The notes under the pieces: generated by a model
What the model was told of the DNA's origin: nothing
The model's input: the letters and a program-made list of their open reading frames with translations, nothing else
The model's database searches: none
Origin: Marinobacterium sp. LSUCC0821
GTDB lineage: Bacteria > Pseudomonadota > Gammaproteobacteria > Pseudomonadales > Balneatricaceae
Direction of reading: 5' to 3'
DNA: 64,000 bases
Assembly (NCBI RefSeq): GCF_012848475.1
Contig: NZ_CP051666.1
Location: 1,887,501 to 1,951,500 of the forward strand
Translations under genes and position numbers: made by a program
Part shown: positions 38,695-46,756 of the stretch, one piece after another
Position numbering within the stretch: the stretch's first letter is position 1
How the letters are laid out: each line of letters begins with the position of its first letter

Positions 38695-40025
38695 TGAACC
38701 AATCATTCTTTAATCAATACCGTACGCCAATCCTCTATGCAGGTATGGCGTTACTGTTAATCATTGTGGGTGTTGGCCAGGGTTGGTCAGTAGCCTTCTC
38801 AATTTTTAACCTCTGTTTGATCAGTGCCATTATGTCACTGGGCGTGAACATGCAGTGGGGTTATGCAGGTCTATTTAACGTAGGTGTCATGGGCTTTGCG
38901 GCTCTGGGTGGTCTTGCTGCAGTATTGGTCTCTATGCCGCCAGTTGATGAAGCGTATGCCGCAGGTGGTTCTGGTGTCCTGATTGGTCTGCTGATTTTGG
39001 TTGCGACCATCTTCGCTTCTATCTTTGTCTGGAAGCAGTTTGGTAAGCAGAAAAAAGTCGCTTACTGGCTGATATTTGCTGTGATTGCAGTTGGATATGC
39101 ACTGGGTCGTATTTTCTTCCTTCCGGCGGTTGAAGCGATTGAAGCGATTGATCCATCCGTGACAGGTTACCTGGGTGGCCTAGGTCTTCCTATCGTTCTC
39201 GCTTGGCCGGTGGGTATGCTGTTCGCGGCGGGTGCTGCATTTGTCATTGGTAAGGTCGCTTTGGGCTTGCGCTCTGACTATCTTGCGATCGCAACTCTCG
39301 GTATCTCGGAGATTGTTCTCTACTTCATTAAGAACGAAGAGTGGCTTACACGTGGTGTTAAGAACGTGAACGGTCTGCCACGTCCTGTACCTTATGAAGT
39401 CGATCTTCAGGAGGCCGCTTGGTTCCAAGATCTTGCAGCTAGCTGGGGAATTCCTCTGGCAGAGGCATCATCACTGTTCGTGAAGGTCTGCTATGCAGGT
39501 CTCTTCATTGCTGTGATTGCGATTCTACTTTTCCTCTCTGAGACTGCACTTAAGTCACCTTGGGGCCGCATGATGCGCGCTATCCGTGATAATGAAGTTG
39601 CGGCTGCCGCGATGGGTAAAAACGTAGTGAAGCGCCATTTGGCTATCTTTGTGATTGGTTCTGCTGTCATCGGTCTTGCTGGTGCCATGCTAACCACACT
39701 TGATGGTCAGTTTACCCCTGTGGGTTACCAGCCATTGCGTTTTACCTTCCTGATTTGGGTTATGGTGATTATCGGTGGTTCCGGCAATAACTGGGGTGCT
39801 GTGTTGGGTGGTTTCTTCATCTGGTTCTTCTGGATTGAGGCTGAACCGATCGGCCTGTGGTTGATTGACTCACTCACATCCTTCATGGAGCCAACTCACT
39901 GGTTGCGTCTGCACCTTATGGATGGCGCTGCTCACATGCGTCTAATGACTGTAGGTATCGTGCTTCTAATCGCACTTCGCTATGCGCCTGAGGGTTTAAT
40001 CCCTGAGCGTACCGCGCGTCGGTAG
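38694..40025 (+). CDS. livM: branched-chain amino-acid ABC transporter permease LivM
   Basis: Second permease of the importer, 443 residues. Typical LivM segments are MSLGVNMQWGYAGLFNVGVM, LRSDYLAIATLGISEIV and IGGSGNNWGAVLGGF. Two to three extra hydrophobic segments around residues 95-180 make it longer than many LivM proteins; this long form is seen in several marine proteobacteria. It ends the operon; no T-rich terminator follows, only REP-like palindromes. Confidence 0.92.
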   Translation: MNQSFFNQYRTPILYAGMALLLIIVGVGQGWSVAFSIFNLCLISAIMSLGVNMQWGYAGLFNVGVMGFAALGGLAAVLVSMPPVDEAYAAGGSGVLIGLLILVATIFASIFVWKQFGKQKKVAYWLIFAVIAVGYALGRIFFLPAVEAIEAIDPSVTGYLGGLGLPIVLAWPVGMLFAAGAAFVIGKVALGLRSDYLAIATLGISEIVLYFIKNEEWLTRGVKNVNGLPRPVPYEVDLQEAAWFQDLAASWGIPLAEASSLFVKVCYAGLFIAVIAILLFLSETALKSPWGRMMRAIRDNEVAAAAMGKNVVKRHLAIFVIGSAVIGLAGAMLTTLDGQFTPVGYQPLRFTFLIWVMVIIGGSGNNWGAVLGGFFIWFFWIEAEPIGLWLIDSLTSFMEPTHWLRLHLMDGAAHMRLMTVGIVLLIALRYAPEGLIPERTARR

Positions 40026-40049
40026 TCTGGAAGACGCTGATATTGCCGC

Positions 40050-40070
40050 TGACAGGCTGAAGGCCTGTCA
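40050..40070. repeat. REP-like palindrome, copy 1
   Basis: TGACAGGC and GCCTGTCA form a perfect 8-base stem around TGAAG. The same core occurs at 40102 and 45618. It lies just downstream of livM. Confidence 0.7.
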
Positions 40071-40101
40071 CGGTAACTCCGTAGTTGGGTTTATTCGTTG
40101 G

Positions 40102-40122
40102 TGACAGGCTTTTAGCCTGTCA
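40102..40122. repeat. REP-like palindrome, copy 2
   Basis: TGACAGGCT and AGCCTGTCA form a 9-base stem around TTT, 31 bases after copy 1. The pair sits between livM and the ABM gene and may stabilise or terminate the liv transcript. Confidence 0.7.
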
Positions 40123-40165
40123 TCCGCTCTCTCAACCTCTACTAGACCCTTTCGAGTGTTCACTC

Positions 40166-40435
40166 ATGTACGTAGTTATCTTCAAAGCTGAAATTAAAGA
40201 ATTGGATGATAACTACGTCAATACTGCTTATAAATTACGCGAACTTGCAAAAAGTTACGGATGTACTCGGTTTGAATCCTTTGCTACAGACAAAGAAGAG
40301 ATAGCGCTCTCATATTGGCCCGACCGTGAATCTATCCGCCGTTGGGGTGCAGATCCTGAGCATCAAGCTGCCCAAACTCTGGGCAAGTCACACTGGTACA
40401 CCAGCTATTCGGTAGAAATTGCTGAGTTAAAATAG
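40166..40435 (+). CDS. antibiotic biosynthesis monooxygenase (ABM)-fold protein, YqjZ-like
   Basis: This 89-residue protein has the ABM ferredoxin-like fold, beginning MYVVIFKAEIKELDDNYVNT with EIALSYWPDRESIRRWGADP and ending HWYTSYSVEIAELK, closely resembling Bacillus YqjZ. Family members include heme-degrading and quinone-forming monooxygenases, but the YqjZ branch has no proven reaction. I start at the ATG at 40166; upstream in-frame codons run through the REP-like element and do not resemble the family. Ribosome-binding site is weak. Confidence 0.8.
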   Translation: MYVVIFKAEIKELDDNYVNTAYKLRELAKSYGCTRFESFATDKEEIALSYWPDRESIRRWGADPEHQAAQTLGKSHWYTSYSVEIAELK

Positions 40436-40495
40436 TTTCTAATCCGACAAAGCATTACAATTGCGACACTGTTTTCACTTTTGTCGAGGGTTACT

Positions 40496-41476
40496 GTGCA
40501 GCAACGTCCTGAACATTTCGGCTTTTTTTTGATGCCGGGCTTCTCCATTATTTCGTTCGCAGCGACTATTGATCCTCTTCGTTTGGCTAATCAGCTGAGT
40601 GGTCAAAACCTCTATCAGTGGCACTTCTATGGTCCTGAAGATCAAACGGTCATGTGTAGTACGGGGATGCAGTTTCAACCGACTCGTATGATGCATGATA
40701 TCGATGGCATTGATCGAATGTTGGTTGTGGGTGGGATTGGTGCACGCCAAGAGTCGGGCGAGGCTCTCAATCAGTGGCTACAGGCGTTAACGCGTCAGGG
40801 AGTTAGCCTTGGTGCAACCTCTACTGGCGCGCTGGTTCTTGCTCAAGCAGGTATTCTTAACGATAAAACCTGTACCGTTCACTGGGAGGAGCGTGATCAT
40901 CTTATTGAAGCTTTCCCTGAGCTCAATGTCAGTGAAGAGCTATATGAGATCGATGGTAATCTCATGACCTGTTCAGGGGGCCTATCCGGCCTCGATATGA
41001 TTTTGCAGCTAATCACCCTTCGACATGGCGAATCTTTGGCGCATCAGGTTGCCGAGCACTGTATCCACCCGAACATACGTCCAGCTCATGATAAGCAGCG
41101 TATGAAGCTACAACTGCGCCAGCATGGTAGCCATCCGCGTCTTACTCAAGCGTTAGAGCTGATGCGAGAACATGTTCAACAGGTACTGAGTTGTGATGAC
41201 ATCTGTGACCGTATAGGCCTATCCACACGTCAATTGGAGCGTCTATTTAGACAGCATCTAAATACGTCACCGACGGCCTACTACATGAGTTTGCGTCTAG
41301 AGTTTGCCCGTCAGCAGTTGAAGAATACCCGCTCGCCAATTCAAAAAATTGCACAAAATGCAGGCTTTAGCTCAACGAGTTACTTCTCTCGCTGTTATAA
41401 AAAGCAGTTTGGATTGACCCCGCGCGAGGCGAGGACAGGGGTGCACCGAGTCATTGAACTCGGTGAGACTAAATAG
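40496..41476 (+). CDS. GlxA-family transcriptional regulator (DJ-1/PfpI-like domain plus AraC HTH)
   Basis: The N-terminal half (about 1-170) is a DJ-1/PfpI-like domain (FGFFLMPGFSIISFAATIDP, VGGIGARQ, and the GATSTGALVLAQAG nucleophile-elbow region, here Ser/Thr and not Cys). The C-terminal hundred residues form an AraC-type double HTH (CDRIGLSTRQLERLFRQHL and IAQNAGFSSTSYFSRCYKKQ). It resembles GbdR and CdhR, which control betaine and carnitine catabolism in Pseudomonas; the ligand here is unknown. I start at the GTG at 40496, which has GAGGG 6 bases upstream; a TTG five codons earlier is an alternative. Confidence 0.88.
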   Translation: MQQRPEHFGFFLMPGFSIISFAATIDPLRLANQLSGQNLYQWHFYGPEDQTVMCSTGMQFQPTRMMHDIDGIDRMLVVGGIGARQESGEALNQWLQALTRQGVSLGATSTGALVLAQAGILNDKTCTVHWEERDHLIEAFPELNVSEELYEIDGNLMTCSGGLSGLDMILQLITLRHGESLAHQVAEHCIHPNIRPAHDKQRMKLQLRQHGSHPRLTQALELMREHVQQVLSCDDICDRIGLSTRQLERLFRQHLNTSPTAYYMSLRLEFARQQLKNTRSPIQKIAQNAGFSSTSYFSRCYKKQFGLTPREARTGVHRVIELGETK

Positions 41477-41492
41477 AGGGTCTAGAGGGGTT

Positions 41493-41693
41493 CTATTCGA
41501 ACCAATCTTCCTCGTTGAAGTAGCTCGATAGCTCACGCTCTTCACGACGTTGCTCTATTGCACGACGGGCATTGAGCAAGCGTTGAGACTGAGTTCGCTT
41601 CTCTTCAAGGGTTCGCTCATCTTCGTATCCAACCAGAATATCGAAGATCTCAGTTTTTACAGCATCTAGTTGTTCTTCTTCACGAACTAGCAT
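41493..41693 (-). CDS. small acidic protein, PA3496-like
   Basis: This 66-residue, highly charged protein contains ARRAIEQRREERELSSYFNE near its C-terminus, resembling the conserved core of the small PA3496 family, whose function is not established (an envelope role has been suggested). No signal peptide or membrane segment. The ATG has an excellent GGGAGGT ribosome-binding site, which supports a genuine gene. It converges with the GlxA regulator. Confidence 0.65.
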   Translation of the reverse strand: MLVREEEQLDAVKTEIFDILVGYEDERTLEEKRTQSQRLLNARRAIEQRREERELSSYFNEEDWFE

Positions 41694-41843
41694 AGGTCAC
41701 CTCCCAAGCAAACTGCCTACGATCAATGGCCCATTCTCAAAGAATTAGCCACGCTCGCAGCTACACTGTTCAATTACGTTTTTAACGAAGGTTAGATCAT
41801 TTTTCAACCTAAACTATCGTAGCAGGGAGGTGTTACAGAAGTG

Positions 41844-42734
41844 TTAATCGTAACTGTATTCGCCACGGCGCCCGATAAAGCGGCGATCGTTTTGACGAAG
41901 GTTTCTAAGACTACGCTTGATGGTCTTAAGATGATCCACAGCACTGGGTCCAAGTCGCATAGCAACGCCCACGGCAAGAACATCAATAACCACCAGATGC
42001 ACAACGCGAGAAGACATAAGCGCGCTAAGGTCTTTATCCTCTTCGACATCCACGTGAATTGGAATTGTTGCCAGTTCAGCTAGTGGCGTATCGGCAGGAC
42101 AGATTGTGATAACAGTGGCTCCAGTGTCTTTCACTAAGCGAGCTGAGTGGAGTAGATCTTTGGTGCGACCTGTCTGAGAGATGGCAACTACCACGTCACC
42201 CTCGCCCAGCGTCACAGCAGAGATCGTCTGCATATGCGGGTCGGAATAGGCAGCAGCAGAGATTTTAAGACGGTAGAACTTGTGCTGCGCATCAGCACAC
42301 ACAGGAGCTGACGCTCCTAAGCCGTAAAACTCGACCCGGTTGGCCTTGGCGAGGGCATTAATCGCCTCTTCAAGTGCTTCGTCATCAAGTTGCTCGCGCA
42401 CATTGACGAGGTTACCCATCATCGAGTCAAAGATCTTCTGCTTAAACTCTAGCACTGTATCTTTACGGTTCATGGAGAACTGCTCGAACGCAGTGTTGCT
42501 GGCAAGAGCTTGAGCAAGCGTCAGTTTGAAATCTTGGAAACCGTCATACTGCAGGGCACGACAGAAGCGAACTACGGTTGGTTCAGAGACATTGGCTTCA
42601 GAGGCCAAGTCTACAATGCGCATGTGAATCACATCATTTGGTTGTGCCAAGACGTAATCAGCCACCTTCTGCTCAGATTTGCGCAGCTTTTGGCGGGCGT
42701 CAGAAATTTGCTTCAAAAGGTTTGCTGAATTCAC
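41844..42734 (-). CDS. hexR: HexR-like transcriptional regulator (RpiR family)
   Basis: HexR represses glucose/Entner-Doudoroff genes and is released by 2-keto-3-deoxy-6-phosphogluconate in Pseudomonas and relatives. The protein has an N-terminal RpiR HTH (SEANVSEPTVVRFCRALQYD) and a C-terminal SIS domain (about 125-255: FYGLGASAPVCADAQHKFYR, AISQTGRTKDLL). I start at the GTG at 42734, with GGA at the right distance; a TTG seven codons earlier is an alternative. 296 residues. No sugar-catabolic operon adjoins it here, though pfkA lies 2 kb away. Confidence 0.85.
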   Translation of the reverse strand: MNSANLLKQISDARQKLRKSEQKVADYVLAQPNDVIHMRIVDLASEANVSEPTVVRFCRALQYDGFQDFKLTLAQALASNTAFEQFSMNRKDTVLEFKQKIFDSMMGNLVNVREQLDDEALEEAINALAKANRVEFYGLGASAPVCADAQHKFYRLKISAAAYSDPHMQTISAVTLGEGDVVVAISQTGRTKDLLHSARLVKDTGATVITICPADTPLAELATIPIHVDVEEDKDLSALMSSRVVHLVVIDVLAVGVAMRLGPSAVDHLKTIKRSLRNLRQNDRRFIGRRGEYSYD

Positions 42735-42880
42735 GCTTATTCCATCAAGATCCAATACGACTGCCTAAGTATATCAATCAATTGAACAATCGCATCTTTT
42801 GTTAAAACAATTTCGCCAATTCATACAAATATGGAGCCTGCTTCTGTATCCTATTGGATAAGAAATTAAAGCAGTTCACT

Positions 42881-43759
42881 ATGCGTCATCTACTTCTTTT
42901 AATTACACTGGTTTTTTCACAGTTCGCCGTTGCAGCACCAGACCCTGCAAAGCTGGATGTCGCGTCAGTTGCGGTTTTGGTAAAAGATTTAGACTCGGGT
43001 GAAGTGCTTTTTGAACGAAATCCTGATCGTGTTCAACCGATCGCTTCACTCACCAAACTGATGACCGCTCTGGTCTCTTTAGATGCTCGCCTGCCAAAGC
43101 GTGAACGCATTACCATCGAAGTCGATCAAATTCCGGCAATGCGTAATGTCCATTCTCGCGTGCGAGTCGGTAGTAAGCTGCCTCGCGAGGATGTGTTGCA
43201 CATTGCGCTGATGTCCTCTGAGAACCGTGCCGCAGCAACGCTTGCCCACGCCTATCCAGGTGGTGCTAAGTCATTCATTCAGAACATGAATCTGACAGCT
43301 CAGGGGCTGAGTATGTTTAACACCCAGTTTGTTGAACCTACCGGTTTATCTTCTAAAAACGTCTCGACCGCATCTGACCTAATGCGACTTCTAGAAGTTG
43401 TAACGCTCTATCCTGAGATCTCAAAATTTACTAAGTCCTCGAAGGCCGATGTTATCTTCTCAAACCCTAGAACCGCCATGGCATTTTTCAATACTAATAC
43501 TCTGGTTAATAAGAAGAGCTGGAAGATTGATATTAGTAAGACGGGTTATACCGACGAGGCGGGGCGCTGCTTGGTCTTAAAGACCAAAATTGCTGGGCGT
43601 AACCTTGGTATCGTTCTACTCGATTCATATGGTAAACGTACCCATCTAGCGGACGCACAGCGAATTAAACGCTGGCTGGAGAAGGGCAGTAGCGGCAAAG
43701 TACCTGTTGGATCTTCCCGTTATCGCGACAAAAAGTTGAAGGAGATAGCACGTCAGTAG
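42881..43759 (+). CDS. pbpG: D-alanyl-D-alanine endopeptidase, PBP7-like
   Basis: This low-molecular-weight penicillin-binding protein cleaves D-alanyl cross-links of peptidoglycan in the periplasm. The 292 residues start with a signal peptide (MRHLLLLITLVFSQFAVAAP) and show all three motifs: SLTK (Ser56-Lys59), SEN (113-115) and KTG (220-222). There is no C-terminal amphipathic anchor. An earlier in-frame TTG would add nine residues ahead of the signal peptide and is less likely. Divergent from hexR. Confidence 0.88.
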   Translation: MRHLLLLITLVFSQFAVAAPDPAKLDVASVAVLVKDLDSGEVLFERNPDRVQPIASLTKLMTALVSLDARLPKRERITIEVDQIPAMRNVHSRVRVGSKLPREDVLHIALMSSENRAAATLAHAYPGGAKSFIQNMNLTAQGLSMFNTQFVEPTGLSSKNVSTASDLMRLLEVVTLYPEISKFTKSSKADVIFSNPRTAMAFFNTNTLVNKKSWKIDISKTGYTDEAGRCLVLKTKIAGRNLGIVLLDSYGKRTHLADAQRIKRWLEKGSSGKVPVGSSRYRDKKLKEIARQ

Positions 43760-43771
43760 TGCTGAACAGCT

Positions 43772-44413
43772 ATGGCATACCGAATTATTCCTGTAACGGC
43801 ATTTCAACAAAACTGCACACTCTTTTGGTGTCCTAAAACCAAGGAGGCAGCTGTTGTTGATCCTGGTGGTGACCTAGAGACTATTTTGGCAGTCGCTGAA
43901 CAAGAGGGCGTGACGATCAAACAGATTCTGTTGACGCACGGCCATATCGACCATGCCGGCGCTTCTGGAACCCTGTCTGAGCATTTGGATGTGCCAATCA
44001 TCGGTCCACAGAAAGAGGATCTCTTCTGGATTGAAGGTTTGGAGCAGCAGAGCCAGATGTTTGGTTTTGCTCAGGTACAGGCATTCACGCCTACCCAGTG
44101 GCTGGAGGATGGTGATTCAGTTCAAGTTGGAGAACTTACTCTTGAGGTACTGCACTGTCCAGGTCACACTCCAGGACATGTGATCTTCTTTGATCGCGCT
44201 AATAGCGTAGCGCAAGTGGGTGATGTGCTATTTAACGGTTCTATTGGCCGTACTGACTTTCCTAAAGGAGATCATGCGACGCTAATAGCTTCAATCAAAG
44301 AGAAGCTATTCCCGCTAGGAGATGAGGTTCGCTTTATCCCGGGACATGGGCCTGAATCGACCTTTGGTTATGAGCGTCAAACCAATCCATTTGTGGCAGA
44401 TCGCTGGGGCTAA
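43772..44413 (+). CDS. gloC: hydroxyacylglutathione hydrolase-type metallo-beta-lactamase protein, GloC (YcbL) family
   Basis: This is a type II glyoxalase that hydrolyses S-D-lactoylglutathione. The 213 residues align closely with E. coli Ycb[19 protein letters not shown] at the start, metal-binding THGHIDHAG (His56, His58, Asp60, His61), [29 protein letters not shown] and IPGHGP. It starts 12 bases after pbpG, so the two may share a transcript. Confidence 0.9.
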   Translation: MAYRIIPVTAFQQNCTLFWCPKTKEAAVVDPGGDLETILAVAEQEGVTIKQILLTHGHIDHAGASGTLSEHLDVPIIGPQKEDLFWIEGLEQQSQMFGFAQVQAFTPTQWLEDGDSVQVGELTLEVLHCPGHTPGHVIFFDRANSVAQVGDVLFNGSIGRTDFPKGDHATLIASIKEKLFPLGDEVRFIPGHGPESTFGYERQTNPFVADRWG

Positions 44414-44432
44414 GGCCCCTTTAACGCTTTGG

Positions 44433-44530
44433 CACTGAAGCCATTTTCTAACGCTGATGCTGTTCATTAGCGCTGTGGCTTTCTAAATTAGCGCTGAAGC
44501 TGTTCATTAGCGCTGAAGCTCCTCAATCAG
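44433..44530. repeat. tandem repeat of the pfkA 3' end
   Basis: Five head-to-tail units of 19-21 bases: 44433-44451, 44452-44470, 44471-44491, 44492-44510 and 44511-44530. Units 2 and 4 match at 18 of 19 positions (CGCTGAAGCTGTTCATTAG in unit 4). Unit 5 codes the pfkA C-terminus, unit 4 holds the stop, and the rest are untranslated. Confidence 0.75.
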
Positions 44531-45511
44531 TGTCAGGTTCGCCATATCAAGTGATTTTCTGGCGCTGATCACATCGACCAACGGCGTGGTATCTACTGCG
44601 CCAGCATTAATTCCAACCATCACATTATCAATGCCTGATAATAGATAGTGGATCGCGCAATTACCCAGGGTTGCTGCGAGTATTCGGTCATGTGCTGTCG
44701 GCGCTCCGCCACGTTGCAGGTGACCTAAAATACAGACTCTAGGATCCTCTCCTAAGGCTTGCAGCTCCTCAAGTAGCTTGTAAGACCAACCGGTTTGACC
44801 TCCTTCAGCAACGACGATGATGCCACTGCTCTCGCCCCCTTCGCGACGACTCTCAGCAAGCATCTGACTTACCTCTTGAATCCCCTTTTTATGCTCTGGG
44901 ATGATCACCATCTCAGCCCCCGCTGCGAGTGCGACCTGTGTTGCTAATGCACCTGAGTTGCGGCCCATCACTTCAACTAGAAAGTGGCGATCATGCGATG
45001 CTGCGGTATCGCTAATTTTATCGACCGCCTCCACGGCAGTGGTCACCGCAGTATCAAAGCCAATGCTGTCGTCGGTACCGAAGATGTCATTATCAATAGT
45101 GCCCGGAAGACCAATGACACGAATGTTGTGCTCTTGTGCCAACAAGTGTGCACCAGTGAGTGAGCCATCACCGCCAATCACCACCAAGGCATCGATTTGA
45201 TGTTTGTGTAGAATTTCTGCGGCTTTGGAGCGCGTCTCTGATTGATGGAAACTGAGACAGCGGGCGCTGCGAAGGTGCGTTCCACCGCGATGGCATAGGC
45301 CACTGACAGAGCGATTCCCTAGGGATTCAAAGTCCTCTTCAATAAGGCCAGCATAGCCACGATGAACACCCACTACTTCAATATCGAATTTATTCGCCGT
45401 GCGAACCAGTGCCCGTATTGCAGGGTTCATCCCAGGCGAGTCACCGCCACTGGTTAGGATGGCGATTTTGCTGAGCGTTGAGTTGTGGGTGAATTCAGGT
45501 AGCTGGTACAT
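44507..45511 (-). CDS. pfkA: ATP-dependent 6-phosphofructokinase
   Basis: This enzyme phosphorylates fructose 6-phosphate. The 334 residues show GGDGS (113-117), where Gly rather than Asp after GGD marks ATP and not pyrophosphate as phosphoryl donor, and the catalytic PGTIDND with Asp140. An N-terminal extension of about 14 residues (MYQLPEFTHNSTLS) precedes the usual KIAILTSGGDSPGMN. The stop is a double TAA-TGA within a tandem repeat. It is isolated from other glycolytic genes. Classical PfkA is unusual in relatives that rely on the Entner-Doudoroff route. Confidence 0.9.
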   Translation of the reverse strand: MYQLPEFTHNSTLSKIAILTSGGDSPGMNPAIRALVRTANKFDIEVVGVHRGYAGLIEEDFESLGNRSVSGLCHRGGTHLRSARCLSFHQSETRSKAAEILHKHQIDALVVIGGDGSLTGAHLLAQEHNIRVIGLPGTIDNDIFGTDDSIGFDTAVTTAVEAVDKISDTAASHDRHFLVEVMGRNSGALATQVALAAGAEMVIIPEHKKGIQEVSQMLAESRREGGESSGIIVVAEGGQTGWSYKLLEELQALGEDPRVCILGHLQRGGAPTAHDRILAATLGNCAIHYLLSGIDNVMVGINAGAVDTTPLVDVISARKSLDMANLTLIEELQR

Positions 45512-45611
45512 AGGTGGTCCATATAAGCTGATCGCTTAATACTAACGAGAAAGTGCCGGCTGGAACAGCGGATCCTTATACACCGATAGAGAGTTTTATG
45601 TAGCCGAAAAC

Positions 45612-45644
45612 AGCGGTTGACAGGCTTTCAGCCTGTCAACCGCT
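45612..45644. repeat. REP-like palindrome, copy 3 (extended)
   Basis: AGCGGTTGACAGGCT and its exact complement form a 15-base-pair stem around TTC, 6 bases beyond the stop of the leftward dienelactone-hydrolase-like gene. It shares its core with the copies at 40050 and 40102 and could also act as that gene's terminator. Confidence 0.75.
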
Positions 45645-45650
45645 TCTATT

Positions 45651-46553
45651 TTACGCTAGGTGCTCTTTAAAGAACTCCAACGTCCGTTGCCAAGCCAGCT
45701 CAGCCGCCGCTTCGTTGTAACGGGCAGTCGAGTCATTGTGGAAGCCGTGGTTCACATCTGCATAGGTGTGTGCAGTATAGGTTTTACCTAGCTGATCGAG
45801 GATGGGTTGGTAGTCGACCCAGGTGCCATTCACGCGTTGATCCAGCGCTGCAAAATGCATCTGCAGTGGTGCAGTGATCTTCTCAAAGCCGGATTTTGCT
45901 GGAGTGCCATAGAAGGGAACGCCGGCGTCTAGATCATCGCCTAAATCGATCGCGAGCTGATTCACTAGATAACCCCCGAAACAGAAGCCAACCATGCCCA
46001 GCTTGCCGCTACTGAAGGTGTGATTTTTCAGGAAGCGACCCGCTGCAATAAAGTCAGCAACAATCTTTTCACCGTCCAGGGTTTTCTGCATGGTGCGGCC
46101 CTCATCATCGTTACCTGGGTAACCGCCTAGAGGGAATAGTGCGTCTGGGGCGAAGGCGATATATCCAGCTTTCGCGAGGCGTCTTGCGACATCTTCGATA
46201 TATGGGTTGAGGCCGCGGTTTTCATGAGCAACCAGTACGGTTGGCGCCTCATTCATCTCATCTACCCCTTTAGGAACGACTAGGTAGCCACGCCCTTTGC
46301 CGTGGCCATTTGGTGAGTCGAACTCAACATAGCGACCTTTAATATCGGGATCATTAAAAGAGATCTGTTCAGCCAGGGCGTAGTTTTGAGTGAGTGCCGC
46401 TGTCATCGTGCCAAGTGTTAAGCCAGCAATGCCGAGTGTACCAAGCCGAGCTAGAAAGGTGCGTCGCGAGATATCGCCATGTGCATATTCGTCGTACCAA
46501 TCAAATGCGACCTGAGGAATTACAAGTGGAGCGTTATTCTTATTACCTTGCAT
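45651..46553 (-). CDS. dienelactone hydrolase-family protein with Tat signal
   Basis: This alpha/beta-hydrolase of 300 residues has the Cys-His-Asp triad of dienelactone hydrolases: Cys191 in GFCFGG, Asp238 and His269 in NHGFH, with Glu111 in HENRG. An N-terminal twin-arginine motif (SRRTFL, residues 29-34) and hydrophobic stretch to about residue 60 indicate Tat export to the periplasm. YghX-type homologues share this layout. The natural ester or lactone substrate is unknown. It is divergent from the micro-lipoprotein gene. Confidence 0.86.
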   Translation of the reverse strand: MQGNKNNAPLVIPQVAFDWYDEYAHGDISRRTFLARLGTLGIAGLTLGTMTAALTQNYALAEQISFNDPDIKGRYVEFDSPNGHGKGRGYLVVPKGVDEMNEAPTVLVAHENRGLNPYIEDVARRLAKAGYIAFAPDALFPLGGYPGNDDEGRTMQKTLDGEKIVADFIAAGRFLKNHTFSSGKLGMVGFCFGGYLVNQLAIDLGDDLDAGVPFYGTPAKSGFEKITAPLQMHFAALDQRVNGTWVDYQPILDQLGKTYTAHTYADVNHGFHNDSTARYNEAAAELAWQRTLEFFKEHLA

Positions 46554-46670
46554 ATCACGACCCTCTTTGGGATTTAATATCTGCTTTTTATAGCACTCTG
46601 CTATCCAATCGGATAGATCACCTTTTATACTGTTTAGTATCGATTTAAGTTTTTGTTAGATGGATTATTT

Positions 46671-46742
46671 ATGCGCATTTTTTTAATTTCAGCTCTTCTT
46701 CTTGCACTATCGGGTTGCGTCCCTTTTGTACCCTTCATCTAA
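46671..46742 (+). CDS. predicted 23-residue lipoprotein
   Basis: The frame MRIFLISALLLALSGCVPFVPFI is a complete type II signal peptide with a lipobox LSGC; cleavage would leave an 8-residue lipidated peptide CVPFVPFI. An imperfect GATGGA ribosome-binding site lies upstream, and the gene is 14 bases before the next one on the same strand. Very short lipoproteins such as entericidins exist, but this one does not match a family I recognise. A chance frame cannot be excluded. Confidence 0.45.
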   Translation: MRIFLISALLLALSGCVPFVPFI

Positions 46743-46756
46743 GGTCTGTTTAAGTA

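Noticed and set aside
40085-40165. N-terminal extension of the ABM-fold protein
   Set aside because: The extra 27 codons read through a REP-like palindrome and have no resemblance to the family; the ATG at 40166 fits the YqjZ N-terminus exactly.
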